From the NCBI GenBank assembly GCA_024234505.1, contig JACKOD010000001.1, forward strand, positions 744,001-808,000: 64,000 nucleotides of DNA. The letters are read 5' to 3'. The translations under genes were made by a program, and so were the position numbers. Shown piece by piece: positions 53,671 to 62,381 of this stretch. Positions within the stretch are counted from its first letter, which is position 1. Each line of letters opens with the position of its first letter. Below the pieces are notes generated by a model. The model did not search any database. It was not told where the DNA came from and worked only from the letters and a program-made list of their open reading frames with translations. Source of the DNA: Hahellaceae bacterium. Lineage in GTDB: Bacteria > Pseudomonadota > Gammaproteobacteria > Pseudomonadales > Oleiphilaceae.

Positions 53671-54564
53671 ATGATGGAACAGCCAATTGTATTTAACTCG
53701 GAAGGGAAAGCGCTTCTGGGGATATTGCATACGCCGGATACGCCTTCCAGATCTACCGGTATCGTACTGGTGGTGGGGGGGCCTCAGACTCGTGTCGGTA
53801 GTCATCGACAGTTTGTCTTTTTAGCTCGTGCGTTGTGCCGTTCCGGGTACCCCGTATTGAGATATGACTATTCCGGCATGGGCGACAGCGAAGGTGAAAA
53901 GTCTGACTATCTCGCGGGTTCGGCTGATCTTGACTGCGCCATCAAAACACTTAAAGAGCATGTACCTGCCGTTGATGAGGTAGCCTTGTGGGGACTGTGT
54001 GATGCGGCGTCCTTGATATTGCTGTATCTCAGCCAAGAGCGCGCGGAAACCATCGGAACGATATTTTTACTAAATCCGTGGGTGAGACAATCCCAATCAG
54101 AAGCCCAGGTGTATTTGAAAAATTACTATTTGCGTCGGCTTCGGGATCCCGAATTTTGGAAAAAGTTATTAAGTTTCCGTTTTGATTGGAAAGGCTCTTT
54201 TCTGAGCCTGCTATCAACCGTACGCAAAGCTGTCGCGGTAAAAAAATTGCAATCCAGTGCAGCGGACAGCGCGCTACATGCGTCCTGGCAAACATTTACG
54301 GAAGACGGCTATGTTTCGGCGATGGCCAAAGGACTTCAGCGCTATGCGGGAAAATGCTATCTCGTTTTAAGCGGGAACGACCTCACGGCTGATGAGTTTC
54401 GCTTATTACTGGCGAACGATCCAGCATGGAAAGCCTTGATAGATCAAAAAGTAGACGAAACGCTGACCTTAAAAGACGCGAATCACACGTTTTCATCTGA
54501 AATGTGGCGCTCGGAAGTAGAAACTTTTTGCGTCGAAAGCATCAGTGTAAATAACGCAAAATAG
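53671..54564 (+). CDS. Exosortase A system-associated hydrolase 1 (TIGR03100 family)
   Basis: A 297-residue alpha/beta-hydrolase-like protein. VVGGPQTRVGSHRQFVFLAR near residues 34-53 and YDYSGMGDSEG near 69-79 are the family blocks. The elbow is WGLCDAAS, which puts a cysteine (about Cys110) where serine hydrolases have the nucleophile. A late DANHTFS supplies the histidine. It follows hydrolase 2 by 39 bases. Its last 82 bases overlap the end of the opposing polymerase gene. A second ATG 3 bases later is an alternative start. Confidence 0.87.
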   Translation: MMEQPIVFNSEGKALLGILHTPDTPSRSTGIVLVVGGPQTRVGSHRQFVFLARALCRSGYPVLRYDYSGMGDSEGEKSDYLAGSADLDCAIKTLKEHVPAVDEVALWGLCDAASLILLYLSQERAETIGTIFLLNPWVRQSQSEAQVYLKNYYLRRLRDPEFWKKLLSFRFDWKGSFLSLLSTVRKAVAVKKLQSSAADSALHASWQTFTEDGYVSAMAKGLQRYAGKCYLVLSGNDLTADEFRLLLANDPAWKALIDQKVDETLTLKDANHTFSSEMWRSEVETFCVESISVNNAK

Positions 54565-56765
54565 AACAGGGTGGCAGGTCGGGGGGAGTCCAGCGGACTG
54601 CCGAACAAGCCAAACGTCAAGACGCAGACGATCCCTGTCAGGAGTGCTGCTTTAAACGCGCGCTCTGCAAGACTTGTTTGAGTTTTCAGAACAAGCGTGT
54701 TTCTTATTGCAACGCCCAGGCAGATTAAAAACGCAGTCAGGCCTAAGCCCCCCATGTCATAAAATATATTCAGGAACTGGTTTTTAATGTGCCAGGGAAG
54801 GTGTTGGAAATCATTGTAGAAATACCAGTGATCCAATCCCGACTCAAACGATCCATTGAGGATCAGATTGGTCTGTGAGCCTTTACGTGTTAATGAAAGG
54901 TCGTCTAGCGCCAATACGTTGTCTTCACTGAAATTTTTCAGATAGATCAAGGTGGGCCATCGAGCAGTGATAGGTTTAGCCCCCACATTTGTGCTGTCTA
55001 AATCCACAAGAATCGTTTGCCAGTGCTCTGGTGCTGCATCAATTCTGAGGCTTTTTGCCTGACAGTTGGCGATGAAATTAGACGCATAAATCTCGTTCCT
55101 TTCACATAAGAATACGGCCAATGAGGTGTTAACCTCCGCTTTAATTTTTGCGCTGAATGTGTAGGTTTGATTTCCCTCTATGGGAAGGCGTTGACCAAAC
55201 GCAAGGTCTTCTCCACTCGATAAGTGAAGTAAATGATTTCCGCCTTCCTCGATAGAAGTAAAACTCCCCACGGTACGAAGTGTTTCAGGAAAGGTCACTG
55301 CGTAGTTACCTGCGAAAGTACCGGCGCCCATGCCAAATAGGTAAGTCTCTGTGTTGCGATCAAAGGTCGCAAGAACGTTACTCCAATGATCCAGACGCGT
55401 TTGCATATCTTGTCCCGCGGTGACAATTCTGGAGTTAATCTGATACCCGCCCGTCGCGATACCAATGATCAAACTTATAATGGATATTCCCGTGGTCGTT
55501 AGTAGACGATAGGTTATTCTTGAATGCGTTTTTGGCACGACATCGAAGGTTGTTAACATGAAAAGTACAACTAATACGGCCACGATAGAAGAAGCTAATG
55601 TCGTTCCATCGGGCGTGACCCAGCGGCTGTTGAGATGGCCATAGGGTATCAGAGCCAGACCAATGCCGGTGGCCAGTAGCGCGATAGTCCAACGTATTGC
55701 CACACTCAGGTTGCGGGAGGAAAAGATTGTGGTACCAGTGATCGCCAGACTATAGCCCAACAGGCCAAAGTAACTGGATGATCTAAAAGCCCATATGCCT
55801 GCAATGATGCCGGCCAAGGCGGTCAGAAGGGGGAGAAGGTTGGTTTTGATGGTTGCGCTGGTTTCACGCAGGGTCAGCAGCGGGAAAAGAGCCATGCCAA
55901 GAAAGAGCGATGCATAGGTGGCACGGGTAAACCCTGTCAGGATGGCGTAGGCGCAAACGGCAAAACCTAACAAAGCAAAGATGCGATAAAACGACTTGAA
56001 AGCAATGATGCCACCCATGCTTAACGTTAACAGCAGCAGCATCATGCCATCAATCGATTCGCCACCGGTATGCATATCACTAAACCAGGCGGTAATCCGA
56101 TAGGAGGAGGTGAAATCCAGCAGGGAGGTGGCGATATGATACCAAGGCTGCAGCGTGAGAATTAATGACAGCGTTTCCCGTTCCCAAAGGATAATCAGAA
56201 AGAGCGCAAAGCCCGCGAGAACACAACCAGCCAGCACCGAGTTTCGTGCTTTCTGGGGCTGGGTTTGGTGATAGTTTTGCCACATCAGGCTCAAGCAAAA
56301 TCCCCAAATAATACCTTTGGAGACTTTGTAGCCATACATCCAGGTATAGTAGGCATTGGTTTCCAGCGGTTGCAGTAACTTTAACGCATTGCTCATTCCG
56401 GAAAGAGATAGCGCGGCAAATAAAAGAAACGTGGCAGCAACGGTCACTCTGAGTTTGGACTGATAACCGGCATTGGAAAAGAAGTCGCCTCGGAACAAGC
56501 CATAGGCCAGCGTGGTAAATACAAAAAAATCCAGCTCATTGAAGACGAGCCTGCCGCTGAATGGGGTGAGGTCCAATACTACAAAAAGTACGGGAAGAAC
56601 CAGCATCCACAGGCTTGGAAGTAGGCACATCCCAAGAAAATAGATGCCTGCGGCAAATAGCAATGGCACGTTGTAGACGGGAAAGAGGGTTATTGCGTAG
56701 GCAATCAGAGCCAGCAAGAGCAACGCAAACGACCTGCTAATCCACAGACCTAACGAATGAGGCAT
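54483..56765 (-). CDS. O-antigen ligase/Wzy-like polymerase with an inserted non-membrane domain
   Basis: A 760-residue membrane protein. About ten hydrophobic segments occupy residues 1-450, including the periplasmic motif FTRATYASLFLGMALFPL. The WzyC-type catalytic region (QTRLDHWSNVLATFDRN, LFGMGAGTFAGNYA) is interrupted by about 150 soluble residues, roughly 490-645. That insert is beta-rich and resembles a carbohydrate-binding jelly-roll (NLILNGSFESGLDHWYF). PWHIKNQFLNIFYDMGGLG and more membrane segments follow. It is a second polymerase/ligase besides the one at 42351. The 3' end overlaps the hydrolase 1 gene by 82 bases in convergent orientation. Confidence 0.87.
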   Translation of the reverse strand: MPHSLGLWISRSFALLLLALIAYAITLFPVYNVPLLFAAGIYFLGMCLLPSLWMLVLPVLFVVLDLTPFSGRLVFNELDFFVFTTLAYGLFRGDFFSNAGYQSKLRVTVAATFLLFAALSLSGMSNALKLLQPLETNAYYTWMYGYKVSKGIIWGFCLSLMWQNYHQTQPQKARNSVLAGCVLAGFALFLIILWERETLSLILTLQPWYHIATSLLDFTSSYRITAWFSDMHTGGESIDGMMLLLLTLSMGGIIAFKSFYRIFALLGFAVCAYAILTGFTRATYASLFLGMALFPLLTLRETSATIKTNLLPLLTALAGIIAGIWAFRSSSYFGLLGYSLAITGTTIFSSRNLSVAIRWTIALLATGIGLALIPYGHLNSRWVTPDGTTLASSIVAVLVVLFMLTTFDVVPKTHSRITYRLLTTTGISIISLIIGIATGGYQINSRIVTAGQDMQTRLDHWSNVLATFDRNTETYLFGMGAGTFAGNYAVTFPETLRTVGSFTSIEEGGNHLLHLSSGEDLAFGQRLPIEGNQTYTFSAKIKAEVNTSLAVFLCERNEIYASNFIANCQAKSLRIDAAPEHWQTILVDLDSTNVGAKPITARWPTLIYLKNFSEDNVLALDDLSLTRKGSQTNLILNGSFESGLDHWYFYNDFQHLPWHIKNQFLNIFYDMGGLGLTAFLICLGVAIRNTLVLKTQTSLAERAFKAALLTGIVCVLTFGLFGSPLDSPRPATLFYFALFTLMLSTQKVSTSERHISDENV

Positions 56766-56909
56766 AATCCTTTCCTTGTTGAATGTGCTCGATTGAATGC
56801 TAAAAGTCTCTATCTGATAGCCATGATTACCGTTGAGGATATGGTAACTTGATGTGTGACACTTGCAAGCCCGAAGCGGGTTTGAGAAATTTTCCGGTAA
56901 GGCAGACCC

Positions 56910-59258
56910 ATGTCAATAGTTAAGCGCAACATGATCTTTCTTATTTGCAGTCTATGTATGGCGCTAGTTGCGCTGTGTGCTGCGATGCTCTACGAAAGTG
57001 TCCGGGGTCATACCCGTTACCTGGATATTTCAACGGCATACCTTGAACGTTTAGGGATAGATATGGCTGGTGAAACGCTGGTACTAAAGGATCGTTATCC
57101 TCGCATTTTGCCCACCATGCTCGATGTGACAACCGCAAAAAAAATGTTTCACGATGAATTTGGAGGGGATCTGGTAAAACAATGCCAGCAGAAGGACGTA
57201 CATTGGCTCGTGGTGTGCTACAAGCTGGGGATTTCTGCTCCCGGGTTGGCTCAACTCTATCAGCTGCTGGCGGACTTTAAAGTCCAGGTGCCTACGCTTG
57301 ATGATCAAGCCAGTAATGCATGGGAATTAGCGGTTTTATATGATCAGGTCGCCTCGGAGCGTTTGCGTTTTCCTGCTTCGGATAACCAGATAAGAATGAA
57401 ATTAAAAGCTACGTTGGATCAATATCTGAAGTTACTGCAGCGTGGTTCTGGCGCTTCCTTATGGCATGGTCGCTTTACGCTGAGTTGTCACGCCTGGATT
57501 ATTGCGATAGTCATTGGTGATGACAAACCGATTCTGTTAAAGCGAGCCTTCCGAGAGTTCAAAAATGCATTGGATGCCATTTCGCTTACCGAAGGGTGGC
57601 CGGAAGGGTATAACTACTGGATAAATAACCGTGCGTTTCCTTTTGCCCTTGCATCGGCGGCCTACCTCGCGGGCATAGTGGAAGGTCCTGATTCCGAAGC
57701 TCTCCAAAGTTTGCTGCGTCGGGTCATTCGTTGGCATATTTATATGACTCGACCTGACCATAAAATCGATGCGATTGGTGATGAGGGCCCCAGAGTCGAT
57801 CTTAAAGACGAAACCCGGAAGTTCATTGATCTTGCAACCAAATTGAGTAGTGACCCGATTGGTGCAACCTATTCTGCTTATCTCTTTAATCTGCACCGGC
57901 AAGAAAGCTACTATGCAGACTATCGATGGCTCTTCCCGCTAATTAAATCTTATGTTCGACCGCTCGCCGATCCTGGTAAAAGCCTGTCTGTATTCACGGG
58001 AGTGTTGCCTTTACAGGAGGTGTTTGGGCGCAACTATTATAATCAGATTGTGATGTTGCAGGGATGGGGGGATCAGGATACCCAGATCAGAGTGCGCGCA
58101 GGTGACCAGTTCACGCATCATCAACCTGCGGATGTTGGGCATTTCACGCTGTTTAACGGTCGGCCACTTATTTCGGACGGCAGCACCTACAGCACGATGT
58201 TTACTGAAAATCGCCTTTATTATGGGGTGCAGACCGTCGCAAAGAACAGTTTACTCGTGATTCAGCCAAACCAGCATGTTGTTCCCAGTCGACTTTATAA
58301 GCGAGATATCAATAGTGGCGGTCAACGGCTCATCATGCCGACCGGCAGCAGTATTGACGATCTGGCGTTTTGGCAACGAAATCTCTACAAAGGACTGACT
58401 CTGAAGAGGGCGACTTTGCTAAGAAGTAGCTTTAATAGTGGAGTGCATGTTGTTGATTTTGATATGACGCTGGCCTATCCGAATACTAGAATTTCCCGGT
58501 CGAATGCGGTATTGAGCGAGGCTCATCGCGCCATGATATATATTTCGGCAATTGATAAGTTATTGATTAAAGATTCGGTCGTTCTGGAAGGCTCTGGTGC
58601 GCTGATAAAGCAGGTTTTTCATGTGGCAAAGCCTCCCCTCGAATCTTTAAACCGCGGGGAATGGATCAAGGGGGATCCGCTAAATGGCTTATGGCAATCG
58701 GGTGTGAACGAAAAATTAACCGGACTGTCATTCCAAAATTTGGAATTGACGGCTTTTGTTAATGAGCAGTCCAACGGATTTGTCTCTCAGCCAAACAGAT
58801 TTATCTATCGAGCCGTTGGAGGGGAAACCTATCGTCACTGGGTTGAATTTATGGATGATGCCGGGCAGAGGCAAGCAATGTATGCCTCCGGTGGGTATGC
58901 TCCCCGGGGCTGGTTTGATGATCCCGCATGGCGAGTGGAGATTGAGCCTCAGGTAGATTCGAGGAATCTCAGTATCATTACGGTGTTGGGTATAAATCGC
59001 GATCAAAAAGTTGAACAGAGCCCTGCGCCGCAGCTCATCGCATCCAACGGGTACCTGAGAATGGACTTTGGTGATCAGGAATTAGTAGTTTTTGGAACCG
59101 CGTCGGGCAATCAACTAACGCATGCTATAGAAAAGAAAACAATCGTTGTCGCACCCGAAAATACAACCAAAGTGCATCTTTCAGGCACAAACACCTCAAT
59201 GCTATTAACTCATGGGATTGGTTTTGTGAACAATGTGGATGATCAGCATAAGCGTTAG
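56910..59258 (+). CDS. Heparinase II/III-like polysaccharide lyase
   Basis: A 782-residue protein with an N-terminal membrane or signal segment (MIFLICSLCMALVALCAAML, about residues 8-27), so it acts in or facing the periplasm. An alpha-helical toroid region (WLVVCYKLGIS ... YNYWINNRAFPFALASAAYL) is followed by the heparinase II/III beta-domain motif GDQFTHHQPADVGHF at residues 398-412 and RPLISDGSTYS. Related lyases cut uronic-acid-containing polymers by beta-elimination. In this locus it probably trims, edits or clears the exopolysaccharide. It is divergent from the polymerase gene. Confidence 0.88.
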   Translation: MSIVKRNMIFLICSLCMALVALCAAMLYESVRGHTRYLDISTAYLERLGIDMAGETLVLKDRYPRILPTMLDVTTAKKMFHDEFGGDLVKQCQQKDVHWLVVCYKLGISAPGLAQLYQLLADFKVQVPTLDDQASNAWELAVLYDQVASERLRFPASDNQIRMKLKATLDQYLKLLQRGSGASLWHGRFTLSCHAWIIAIVIGDDKPILLKRAFREFKNALDAISLTEGWPEGYNYWINNRAFPFALASAAYLAGIVEGPDSEALQSLLRRVIRWHIYMTRPDHKIDAIGDEGPRVDLKDETRKFIDLATKLSSDPIGATYSAYLFNLHRQESYYADYRWLFPLIKSYVRPLADPGKSLSVFTGVLPLQEVFGRNYYNQIVMLQGWGDQDTQIRVRAGDQFTHHQPADVGHFTLFNGRPLISDGSTYSTMFTENRLYYGVQTVAKNSLLVIQPNQHVVPSRLYKRDINSGGQRLIMPTGSSIDDLAFWQRNLYKGLTLKRATLLRSSFNSGVHVVDFDMTLAYPNTRISRSNAVLSEAHRAMIYISAIDKLLIKDSVVLEGSGALIKQVFHVAKPPLESLNRGEWIKGDPLNGLWQSGVNEKLTGLSFQNLELTAFVNEQSNGFVSQPNRFIYRAVGGETYRHWVEFMDDAGQRQAMYASGGYAPRGWFDDPAWRVEIEPQVDSRNLSIITVLGINRDQKVEQSPAPQLIASNGYLRMDFGDQELVVFGTASGNQLTHAIEKKTIVVAPENTTKVHLSGTNTSMLLTHGIGFVNNVDDQHKR

Positions 59259-59410
59259 GCAATAACAGTGGGTTGCGTTTATTTTATGACGACAAAAGGC
59301 CAGGACAGGCAGGAAATTTAATCGCTTATTTCTCCTTTCGTCTTAAACGTTTATTATTAGCCCCGCTAAAGCTAAGATTATTTAAAGTGCGGTCGGAAAT
59401 GTGAGCGGTT

Positions 59411-59827
59411 ATGTCGAGTGATAAGCGTAAAGTGGCAAGGATACCTTGGTTAAAATTTTCGGCTGAGGTAAAAGTAAGGCGATCCTTTTTCCATTCAGAA
59501 TGGATTGAGGTATTTCCGTCTGACTTTACGCGCTTCGGTATGGGAATGCAGACTGATGAAGTCTTTGGTGAAGGTGAAATAGTTTTATTGAATCTCTCAC
59601 TGGAAATGGAGGCGGGCGCTACCAAACTGGAATCGGTACCGGCGATTGTGAGACACAAAGTAAAGCACCATAGTCGATTCAATTACGGCATTGAGTTTGA
59701 CGAAACATCGCGCACTTATGTGAAAAATAATCTTGAAGAAGAACTCGAACGAATTGAACTGGTGTTAGAGCGTCACGCGAAATTACAGGAACGATTGCTG
59801 AAAGCTACGCCAGGCGATTCGATTTAA
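59411..59827 (+). CDS. PilZ domain protein, likely c-di-GMP receptor
   Basis: A 138-residue cytosolic protein. KRKVARIPW near residues 5-13 stands for the arginine motif and DFTRFGMGM near 37-45 for the D/N-x-S/T-x-x-G motif of PilZ domains. A helical, glutamate-rich C-terminal tail follows. PilZ proteins bind c-di-GMP and often control polysaccharide production or motility. Its position 150 bases after the lyase fits a role in biofilm control, but it may be independent. The arginine motif is not perfectly RxxxR, so binding is not certain. Confidence 0.75.
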   Translation: MSSDKRKVARIPWLKFSAEVKVRRSFFHSEWIEVFPSDFTRFGMGMQTDEVFGEGEIVLLNLSLEMEAGATKLESVPAIVRHKVKHHSRFNYGIEFDETSRTYVKNNLEEELERIELVLERHAKLQERLLKATPGDSI

Positions 59828-59883
59828 ACGATATCACACATTTTTCGCTATTTTTTAGATGGCATCTTTTCGGAACACTTCTG

Positions 59884-60345
59884 TTGCAAAACAAAAAAAC
59901 ACCTCAGCGTTTTATGACGCTATCTGTCTTGTGGCTTTCTTATCTTTTGTCAGGGTGCCAACCCAATTCGCAAATTGATGTCAAATTTGATGCGTGCACA
60001 TTAAGCCAACAGGGTTGCCGTTTTCATGTGTCGGATGACTCAGGGGCGAAGCCTGTTGTTATCTCGATAGACGCCGAAAAAATTGAGCCTTTAAAGCCCT
60101 TTACCATAACGATTAGTGATCCCTTGGACCGAATTGATCGTATCGAATCTCGCCTGACGGGCGTCGGGATGGAAATGGGATCGATGCCGATACGCTTTGA
60201 AACCAGAACGCCGCACCTCTGGCAAGGTAAAGCCGCCACCACGGTATGCAGTGTCGATCAGCATATGCGATGGGGTGTGGAAATTAAAATGGTACTTAAA
60301 GGCAATGTTTCCGTGCAATCGCGGTGGCTTCTGGTGGATGAGTGA
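59884..60345 (+). CDS. Small lipoprotein of unknown function
   Basis: About 153 residues with a lysine/arginine-rich N-terminus, a hydrophobic stretch and the lipobox LLSGC (about Cys25), so it is a predicted lipoprotein. The mature part is beta-rich, with ISIDAEKIEPLKPFTITI and LTGVGMEMGSMPIRFE. The TTG start at 59884 keeps the basic residues of the signal peptide; an ATG at 59914 is the alternative. It lies 27 bases before the SCO gene. The pairing of such a lipoprotein with SCO suggests a shared role in copper or redox handling in the cell envelope; this is inference. Confidence 0.75.
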   Translation: MQNKKTPQRFMTLSVLWLSYLLSGCQPNSQIDVKFDACTLSQQGCRFHVSDDSGAKPVVISIDAEKIEPLKPFTITISDPLDRIDRIESRLTGVGMEMGSMPIRFETRTPHLWQGKAATTVCSVDQHMRWGVEIKMVLKGNVSVQSRWLLVDE

Positions 60346-60372
60346 CCAGGCTGAGAATTTTGGGGATTTTTT

Positions 60373-60984
60373 ATGAACGCAAAAAATAAAGGGTTGTTGG
60401 CCCTGATAGTGGTTTCAATGCTGGGCGGGCTGTTGTCCGGCATTTATTTTAGAATGCACACTCAGATCCCGACAGCAGAGAGCCCCAAGCAAAGCCCTGT
60501 TAATAAGGCGCAGTTTCTGCAAGGAGGAGATTTCGAACTAGAGGACAAAGACGGTGTAGTTCGTATGGCGGATTTTGCCGGAAAGCCATTGATATTGTAT
60601 TTCGGTTATACGTATTGTCCTGATGTATGCCCAACCGGACTGGCCGTATTGCGTGAGGTGATTGCTGCGTCTGATGATAAATTACAAGTCGCGTTTATTA
60701 CGCTTGATCCGCAGCGGGATACCGCTCCCAGAATGGCAGAATATGCCGGTTTTTTTAGTCCACAAATTCGTGGATTAACGGGAAGCCAATCCGCCATTGA
60801 AGATGTGCTAAAGCGCTATGGTGTGTATTCGCGCAAAGTGATCAGTCAGGGCCGGGAAGATGACTATACGATGGATCATAGTGCCGGCTTTTTTTTGCTG
60901 GATAAGCGAGGTCGGTTAGTGACAGTATTACCGCATTTTTCTACCAAAGACGACATCCTTCACGAACTGGACGTCATCAATTAA
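60373..60984 (+). CDS. SCO family protein (SenC/PrrC), copper chaperone or thiol-disulfide protein
   Basis: A 203-residue protein anchored by one N-terminal segment (LLALIVVSMLGGLLSGIYF), with a periplasmic thioredoxin-like domain. The copper-binding set is complete: Cys82 and Cys86 (YTYCPDVCPTG) and His169 (MDHSAGFFLLD). Such proteins deliver copper to cytochrome c oxidase or act in redox sensing. It follows the small lipoprotein gene closely. No oxidase gene is in view. Confidence 0.95.
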   Translation: MNAKNKGLLALIVVSMLGGLLSGIYFRMHTQIPTAESPKQSPVNKAQFLQGGDFELEDKDGVVRMADFAGKPLILYFGYTYCPDVCPTGLAVLREVIAASDDKLQVAFITLDPQRDTAPRMAEYAGFFSPQIRGLTGSQSAIEDVLKRYGVYSRKVISQGREDDYTMDHSAGFFLLDKRGRLVTVLPHFSTKDDILHELDVIN

Positions 60985-61029
60985 CCTTGGTTTTTTTGCA
61001 AGAATTGCACCGGCACTACAGGAGTGTTT

Positions 61030-61818
61030 ATGCCATCGATCAATTTACCCACCGGGATGGTTCACTATCAGGAATACGGACAAGGGGCACCACTGGTGCT
61101 GCTGCATGCCAATCCGGGAGACAGTCGTGATTTTGATGCAGTTATCCCTGAACTATCCAAAAACTATCGCGTGATGGCTCTTGATTGGCCAGGCTATGGT
61201 CAATCGGTGATGCCGATTAATCCAGAGCAGATAGATGTTCCGTTTTACTATCAGGTATTTCAGGCATTTGTAGAACGATTGGAGTTATCGGGTGTCATCA
61301 TTATAGGTAATTCCGTAGGGGGGCTTGTGGCGGCAAGATATGCCAGCGAGAATCCTGACAAGGTGCGAGCACTTGTGCTGGTCTCTCCCGGTGGTTTTAC
61401 TCCACACAATGCTTTGACGCGGTTGTTTTGTAAAATTCAGGGGAGTGTGCTTTCTCTCTCGCCCTATCGATTTGCCAGCCTCTATTTAAAGCATCGCACC
61501 GCTACCGCCAGACAAATGCTGCAACGAGCCTCAAGTGTTCATAAGAGTCCTGAGCGGTTAAAACTGAATCGTGCACTGTGGCGAAGTTTTGCGCGTCCTG
61601 AAAGCGATTTAAGAACGTTGGCCACAAACATTACCGCACCGGCTCTATTACTCTTCGGAAAGCATGATCCGGCCATTCCTGCCGGCAAAGACGGGTTGGT
61701 TGCTGCTAATGTGATAAGTCATGCGTCTTTCATTGTTTTACCCTGTGGGCATGCCTCGTTTGCAGAAATGCCCGAACGTTTTTTGCAAGAAACAGAAGGA
61801 TTTTTAGCAGGATGTTAG
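61030..61818 (+). CDS. Alpha/beta hydrolase fold protein
   Basis: About 262 residues from the ATG at 61030, which has AGGAG 7 bases upstream (a GTG at 61024 is less likely). The nucleophile elbow is GNSVGG with Ser95. The oxyanion-hole block LVLLHANPGDSRDFD and the late histidine in LPCGHASFAEMPERF complete a standard serine hydrolase. There is no signal peptide. Substrate is unknown; many relatives are esterases or C-C hydrolases. Confidence 0.92.
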   Translation: MPSINLPTGMVHYQEYGQGAPLVLLHANPGDSRDFDAVIPELSKNYRVMALDWPGYGQSVMPINPEQIDVPFYYQVFQAFVERLELSGVIIIGNSVGGLVAARYASENPDKVRALVLVSPGGFTPHNALTRLFCKIQGSVLSLSPYRFASLYLKHRTATARQMLQRASSVHKSPERLKLNRALWRSFARPESDLRTLATNITAPALLLFGKHDPAIPAGKDGLVAANVISHASFIVLPCGHASFAEMPERFLQETEGFLAGC

Positions 61819-61880
61819 CCTGTCTAGCGGGTACGCAATTGAAGTCCAGCGAAAGAAACTTATTATTTAACGAATACTTG

Positions 61881-61908
61881 TTGACAAAAAATCTGGTTTG
61901 ATTATAAT
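61881..61908 (+). promoter_or_regulatory. Consensus sigma-70 promoter of the cold-shock gene
   Basis: TTGACA at 61881-61886 and TATAAT at 61903-61908 both match the consensus fully, with a 16-base spacer. The resulting leader of about 140 bases before the ATG at 62055 is long, as in cspA-type mRNAs where the leader folds differently at low temperature. The rest of 61819-62054 shows nothing else. Confidence 0.85.
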
Positions 61909-62054
61909 TTACCCAGCTTGAAAGTAAGCCTATATTTATGAACACCATTTCGAAGTTCTAGTTTTAGTTCTCGTCCTGTTTCCATAAGTCATAGAAAACA
62001 CTTCCAGCCGAATCGCCTTTTTTGGCACAAATTTATTGAATACAGGAAATGACT

Positions 62055-62261
62055 ATGTCAACTACTACTGGCACCGTAAAATGGTTTAACGAAGCTAAAG
62101 GTTTTGGTTTCATTCAGCAAGAGTCTGGCCCAGACGTTTTTGCACACTTCAGTGCAATCTCTGGCACAGGTTTCAAAACTCTGGTTGAAGGCCAGCGTGT
62201 TTCTTTCACTGTAACTAAGGGCCAGAAAGGTCCTCAGGCAGAGAACATCGTAGCTCTCTAA
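62055..62261 (+). CDS. Cold-shock domain protein (CspA family)
   Basis: A 68-residue single-domain RNA/DNA-binding protein. The RNP1 motif KGFGFIQQ and RNP2 motif VFAHFSAI are both present in the order of the CspA fold. I place the start at the ATG at 62055 (MSTTTGTVKWFN) because AGGA lies about 8 bases upstream; the in-frame ATG at 62049 is too close to it. It probably acts as an RNA chaperone. It is monocistronic, with its own promoter and terminator. Confidence 0.96.
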   Translation: MSTTTGTVKWFNEAKGFGFIQQESGPDVFAHFSAISGTGFKTLVEGQRVSFTVTKGQKGPQAENIVAL

Positions 62262-62310
62262 TTATTAGAGGCAGTCGGCGCTGAAATTTATTTCAGCCCG
62301 AAGCGATAAT

Positions 62311-62345
62311 AAAAAGGCAAGGTTTTATAACCTTGCCTTTTTTTA
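62311..62345 (+). terminator. Intrinsic terminator of the cold-shock gene
   Basis: A perfect 14-base stem, 62311-62324 with 62329-62342 (AAAAAGGCAAGGTT and its complement), closes on a 4-base loop and ends in a T run. It lies about 50 bases after the stop codon. Confidence 0.95.
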
Positions 62346-62381
62346 TGCGTGTTTTATGACCTGTGCCATCTTCGCTGGCAT

